From assembly GCA_003022655.1 (NCBI GenBank), contig PXSX01000217.1, positions 1 to 7,655 of the forward strand: a stretch of DNA of 7,655 nucleotides, in the 5' to 3' direction. The notes beneath the pieces were generated by a model, which saw nothing but the letters and a program-made list of their open reading frames with translations, searched no databases and was not told the DNA's origin. Source of the stretch: Bacteroidetes bacterium QH_1_64_81. Its GTDB lineage: Bacteria; Bacteroidota; Rhodothermia; Rhodothermales; Salinibacteraceae. This document shows, piece after piece, positions 5,996-7,655 of the stretch. Made by a program: the position numbers and the translations under genes. Position 1 is the first letter of the stretch; the number at the start of each line of letters is the position of its first letter.

Positions 5996-6673
5996 CTACT
6001 CCAGATGCTCCGCCCGGGGCTGCGTCTCATAGGTCGTCGTCTTGTCCACGTCCGTCCGCCGGTTGCCGCCCATTTCGTCCTCGTCCTGCGGCAGCGTTAC
6101 GGACGTGAACGTTGGCATCTTCCCCTCCTTCAGGCTCTCAATCAAATCGTCGGCCTTCTCCGGCGTGAGTTGATGGACGTACGGTCCGTTAGACACCTCC
6201 AGCATCGGCGCCGTGCCGCAGCAGCCGAGGCACTCAGCCTCCTGCAGCGTAAACATGCCGTCGTCGGTCGTCTCGCCCGCATGGATGCCCAGCTTCTCTT
6301 CCAGGTAGTGCAGGATGTCGTACCCCCCGCACACCTGACACGTAAAGCAGGTGCACACGTCGAGGACGAATGTGCCCTTCTCCTCCTTGTAGTACTGGTG
6401 GTAAAAGGTGGCCACGCCATAGGCCTGCGAAAAGGTCATGTCCAGCGTGTCGCCGCAGAACTTGATGACCTCCGGCGGCAGATATCCAAACTTCTCCTGC
6501 GCCAGCCACAGCACTTTCATGATCGCCCCCTGGTCCTCCGGGTACTGCGCCTTCCAGGCTTCGATCTGCTCCTTCTCCGCGTCGGTCCACACGAGCTCGT
6601 CGTCGGAGAAGTCCGGATCGGGGTCCTGATCCGGGAGCTCCACAATGGGCCGCTGGACATCGAAACTACTCAT
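5996..6673 (-). CDS. nuoE: NADH-quinone oxidoreductase subunit E (complex I 24-kDa, [2Fe-2S])
   Basis: A thioredoxin-like [2Fe-2S] subunit that sits beside NuoF in the NADH-oxidising module and holds the off-path N1a cluster. It has 225 residues from the ATG at 6673. The cluster ligands are C107, C112, C148 and C152, with exactly the C-x4-C ... C-x3-C spacing and 35-residue gap of E. coli NuoE. An N-terminal helical region (about 30-100) contains the family motif AYGVATFYHQY. The first 35 residues are very acidic, which suits a halophile, and there is a polar C-terminal extension of about 25 residues beyond the usual end. The frame is open upstream to 6745, but that part is translated repeat sequence, and homology begins near MSSFDVQ. 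The start has no Shine-Dalgarno and lies in the 3' arm of a small hairpin. Confidence 0.96.
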   Translation of the reverse strand: MSSFDVQRPIVELPDQDPDPDFSDDELVWTDAEKEQIEAWKAQYPEDQGAIMKVLWLAQEKFGYLPPEVIKFCGDTLDMTFSQAYGVATFYHQYYKEEKGTFVLDVCTCFTCQVCGGYDILHYLEEKLGIHAGETTDDGMFTLQEAECLGCCGTAPMLEVSNGPYVHQLTPEKADDLIESLKEGKMPTFTSVTLPQDEDEMGGNRRTDVDKTTTYETQPRAEHLE

Positions 6674-6685
6674 ACGCTGCGTATG
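6671..6685 (-). promoter_or_regulatory. Hairpin containing the nuoE start codon
   Basis: The mRNA would read CAUACG-CAG-CGUAUG, a perfect 6-bp stem with a 3-base loop, and the last three bases are the nuoE AUG. With no Shine-Dalgarno, the AUG could be hidden until ribosomes finishing nuoD open the region. The pairing is visible; the regulatory role is inference. Confidence 0.35.
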
Positions 6686-6758
6686 GGAGTGTGTGAGTAT
6701 GGGCGTGTGGGCGTGCGGTGGGCAGGTGAACGCACATACGCCCAAACGCCCACACGCA
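6671..6758. repeat. Array of 8-base units in direct and inverted orientation, nuoD-nuoE gap
   Basis: The whole gap divides into eleven successive octads on the plus strand. Five follow G(C/A)GT(A/G)(T/C)G(G/T), from 6679 to 6718 (for example GCGTATGG, GAGTATGG, GCGTGTGG). One spacer octad (6719-6726) follows, then four of the inverted type such as CATACGCC (6735-6742), CAAACGCC and CACACGCA (6751-6758). A further inverted unit, CATACGCT, covers the nuoE start (6671-6678). The two halves are complementary: 6703-6714 pairs perfectly over 12 bp with 6746-6757 across a 31-base loop. The strict 8-base phase points to growth by slippage or unit duplication. A role in transcript processing, attenuation or mRNA stability between nuoD and nuoE is possible but unproven. 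Confidence 0.75.
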
Positions 6759-6763
6759 ATAAC

Positions 6764-7655
6764 TTACTTGTCTGCCTCCCCCATCACCGGGTCGATGGAG
6801 CCGATGATGACGACCGTGTCGGCCACGAGGGATCCCTCCATCATGTACTCCATGGCCTGCAGATTGGTAAATGAGGGCGCGTTGATGCGGACGCGCCAGG
6901 GCCGCCCGGTGCCGTCGGACGTGAGGTAGAAGCCGAGCTCGCCCTTCGGTCCCTCGATGGCGTGGTAGGAGTGCGCGCCCTTCGGCGGCACGGTCCCCAC
7001 GTCCGTATACATGAAGTCGTGAATCATGCCCTCCATCGAGTAATAAACCTCGTCCTTCGAGGGGTACGCCTCCTTCGCATCGTCGGAACGGATGGGCCCC
7101 TCCGTCATGCGGTCGAGACATTGCTCGATGATGCGCACGCTCTGCTTCATCTCGTCGAGGCGCAGGAAGTACCGCGCCAGGCAGTCGCCCGCCTCGCGCA
7201 CCGGAATGGTGAAGTCCACCTCGTCGTACTTCAGGTACGGCTCGAAGCGGCGCACGTCGTAGGGCACACCCGAACCGCGTAGGTTAGGGCCGGTGACGCC
7301 CAGCTCCAGCGCTTCCTCCTTCGTGATGCGTCCCACCCCCTTGTTGCGCTCGATCCAGATGCGATTCTTGTTCAGCAGGCCCTCCCATCCGGCAATCCGG
7401 CCCGGAAACTTGTCGATGAAGTCGCGGATCATCTCAATCGCGCGGGGCGAGAAGTCGTTGGCCACACCGCCGATGCGGCTGTGGCTCACCGTGAAGCGGG
7501 CCCCCGCCACCTCGTCCATGATCGAGTAGATCTCTTCCCGCTCTTGAAAGGTCCAAACGAAGCCGGACACCGCCCCGGCGTCCATCATGCCCACCCCCAG
7601 CCAGAGGCAGTGGGAGGAGATGCGCGCCAGCTCGCTCATGATCATGCGGATCCAC
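6764..7655 (-). CDS. nuoD: NADH-quinone oxidoreductase subunit D (complex I 49-kDa; 5' part beyond window edge)
   Basis: The C-terminal 296 residues of NuoD, which with NuoB forms the quinone-binding cavity at the base of the peripheral arm. The frame stays open to the right edge (it reads WIRMIMSEL there), so the ATG at 7645 is internal: NuoD proteins have about 100 or more residues before this point. Family features are SELARISSHCLWLG near the visible start, TGPNLRGSGVPYDVR in the middle, EGPKGELGFYLTSDG and RVRINAPSF towards the end, and a normal C-terminus IIGSIDPVMGEADK. The gene ends 90 bases before nuoE. It may be fused to NuoC upstream, as in some bacteria; this cannot be seen here. 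Confidence 0.97.
   Translation of the reverse strand, partial: WIRMIMSELARISSHCLWLGVGMMDAGAVSGFVWTFQEREEIYSIMDEVAGARFTVSHSRIGGVANDFSPRAIEMIRDFIDKFPGRIAGWEGLLNKNRIWIERNKGVGRITKEEALELGVTGPNLRGSGVPYDVRRFEPYLKYDEVDFTIPVREAGDCLARYFLRLDEMKQSVRIIEQCLDRMTEGPIRSDDAKEAYPSKDEVYYSMEGMIHDFMYTDVGTVPPKGAHSYHAIEGPKGELGFYLTSDGTGRPWRVRINAPSFTNLQAMEYMMEGSLVADTVVIIGSIDPVMGEADK

Noticed and set aside
6674..6745. N-terminal extension of NuoE by 24 codons
   Set aside because: The added residues are translated octamer repeat, and the family alignment begins at the ATG at 6673.
6671..6758. CRISPR-like array in the nuoD-nuoE gap
   Set aside because: The units are 8 bases, have no unique spacers and switch orientation.

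Overview
The window reads almost entirely on the minus strand. It holds part of a respiratory complex I (NADH:quinone oxidoreductase, nuo) operon and, downstream of it, a restriction-modification pair. The nuo genes are GC-rich and their proteins are rich in Asp and Glu (for example the acidic N-terminus of NuoE), as in a salt-in halophile. Together with the style of the Nuo proteins and the mostly absent Shine-Dalgarno sequences, this suggests a Salinibacter-like member of the Rhodothermota/Bacteroidota. That assignment is inference from the sequence alone.

In transcription order (right to left): the 3' part of nuoD (cut by the right edge), nuoE, nuoF, a small lipoprotein gene, a broken Uma2-family (DUF820) gene, nuoG, then a beta-class DNA methyltransferase and a PD-(D/E)XK-type putative restriction endonuclease cut by the left edge. 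NuoE, NuoF and NuoG form the NADH-oxidising arm of complex I: NADH and FMN in NuoF, then an iron-sulfur chain through NuoG. NuoD belongs to the quinone-reducing module. All expected cluster ligands of NuoE, NuoF and NuoG are visible except the optional N7 cluster in NuoG. Two non-nuo genes separate nuoF from nuoG, and no nuoH follows nuoG within the window.

The Uma2 gene has lost about 60-70 bases internally. The resulting frameshift puts its reading frame in register with nuoG, so one open frame of 803 codons runs through both. The native nuoG start is argued to be the internal ATG at 3358.

The gaps between nuo genes are not random sequence. The nuoD-nuoE gap is built almost wholly of 8-base units, in direct and then inverted orientation, able to fold into a hairpin. 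The leader of nuoG carries 7-base units, and the nuoE-nuoF gap carries a short trace of the same kind. The R-M pair looks lower in GC than the nuo genes in hand-counted 60-base blocks (31/60 at 1-60 and 32/60 at 481-540, against 41/60 at 7141-7200), although one methyltransferase block (961-1020) is 37/60. I saw no tRNA, rRNA, CRISPR array, insertion sequence or convincing rho-independent terminator. No gap longer than 300 bases lacks a gene.
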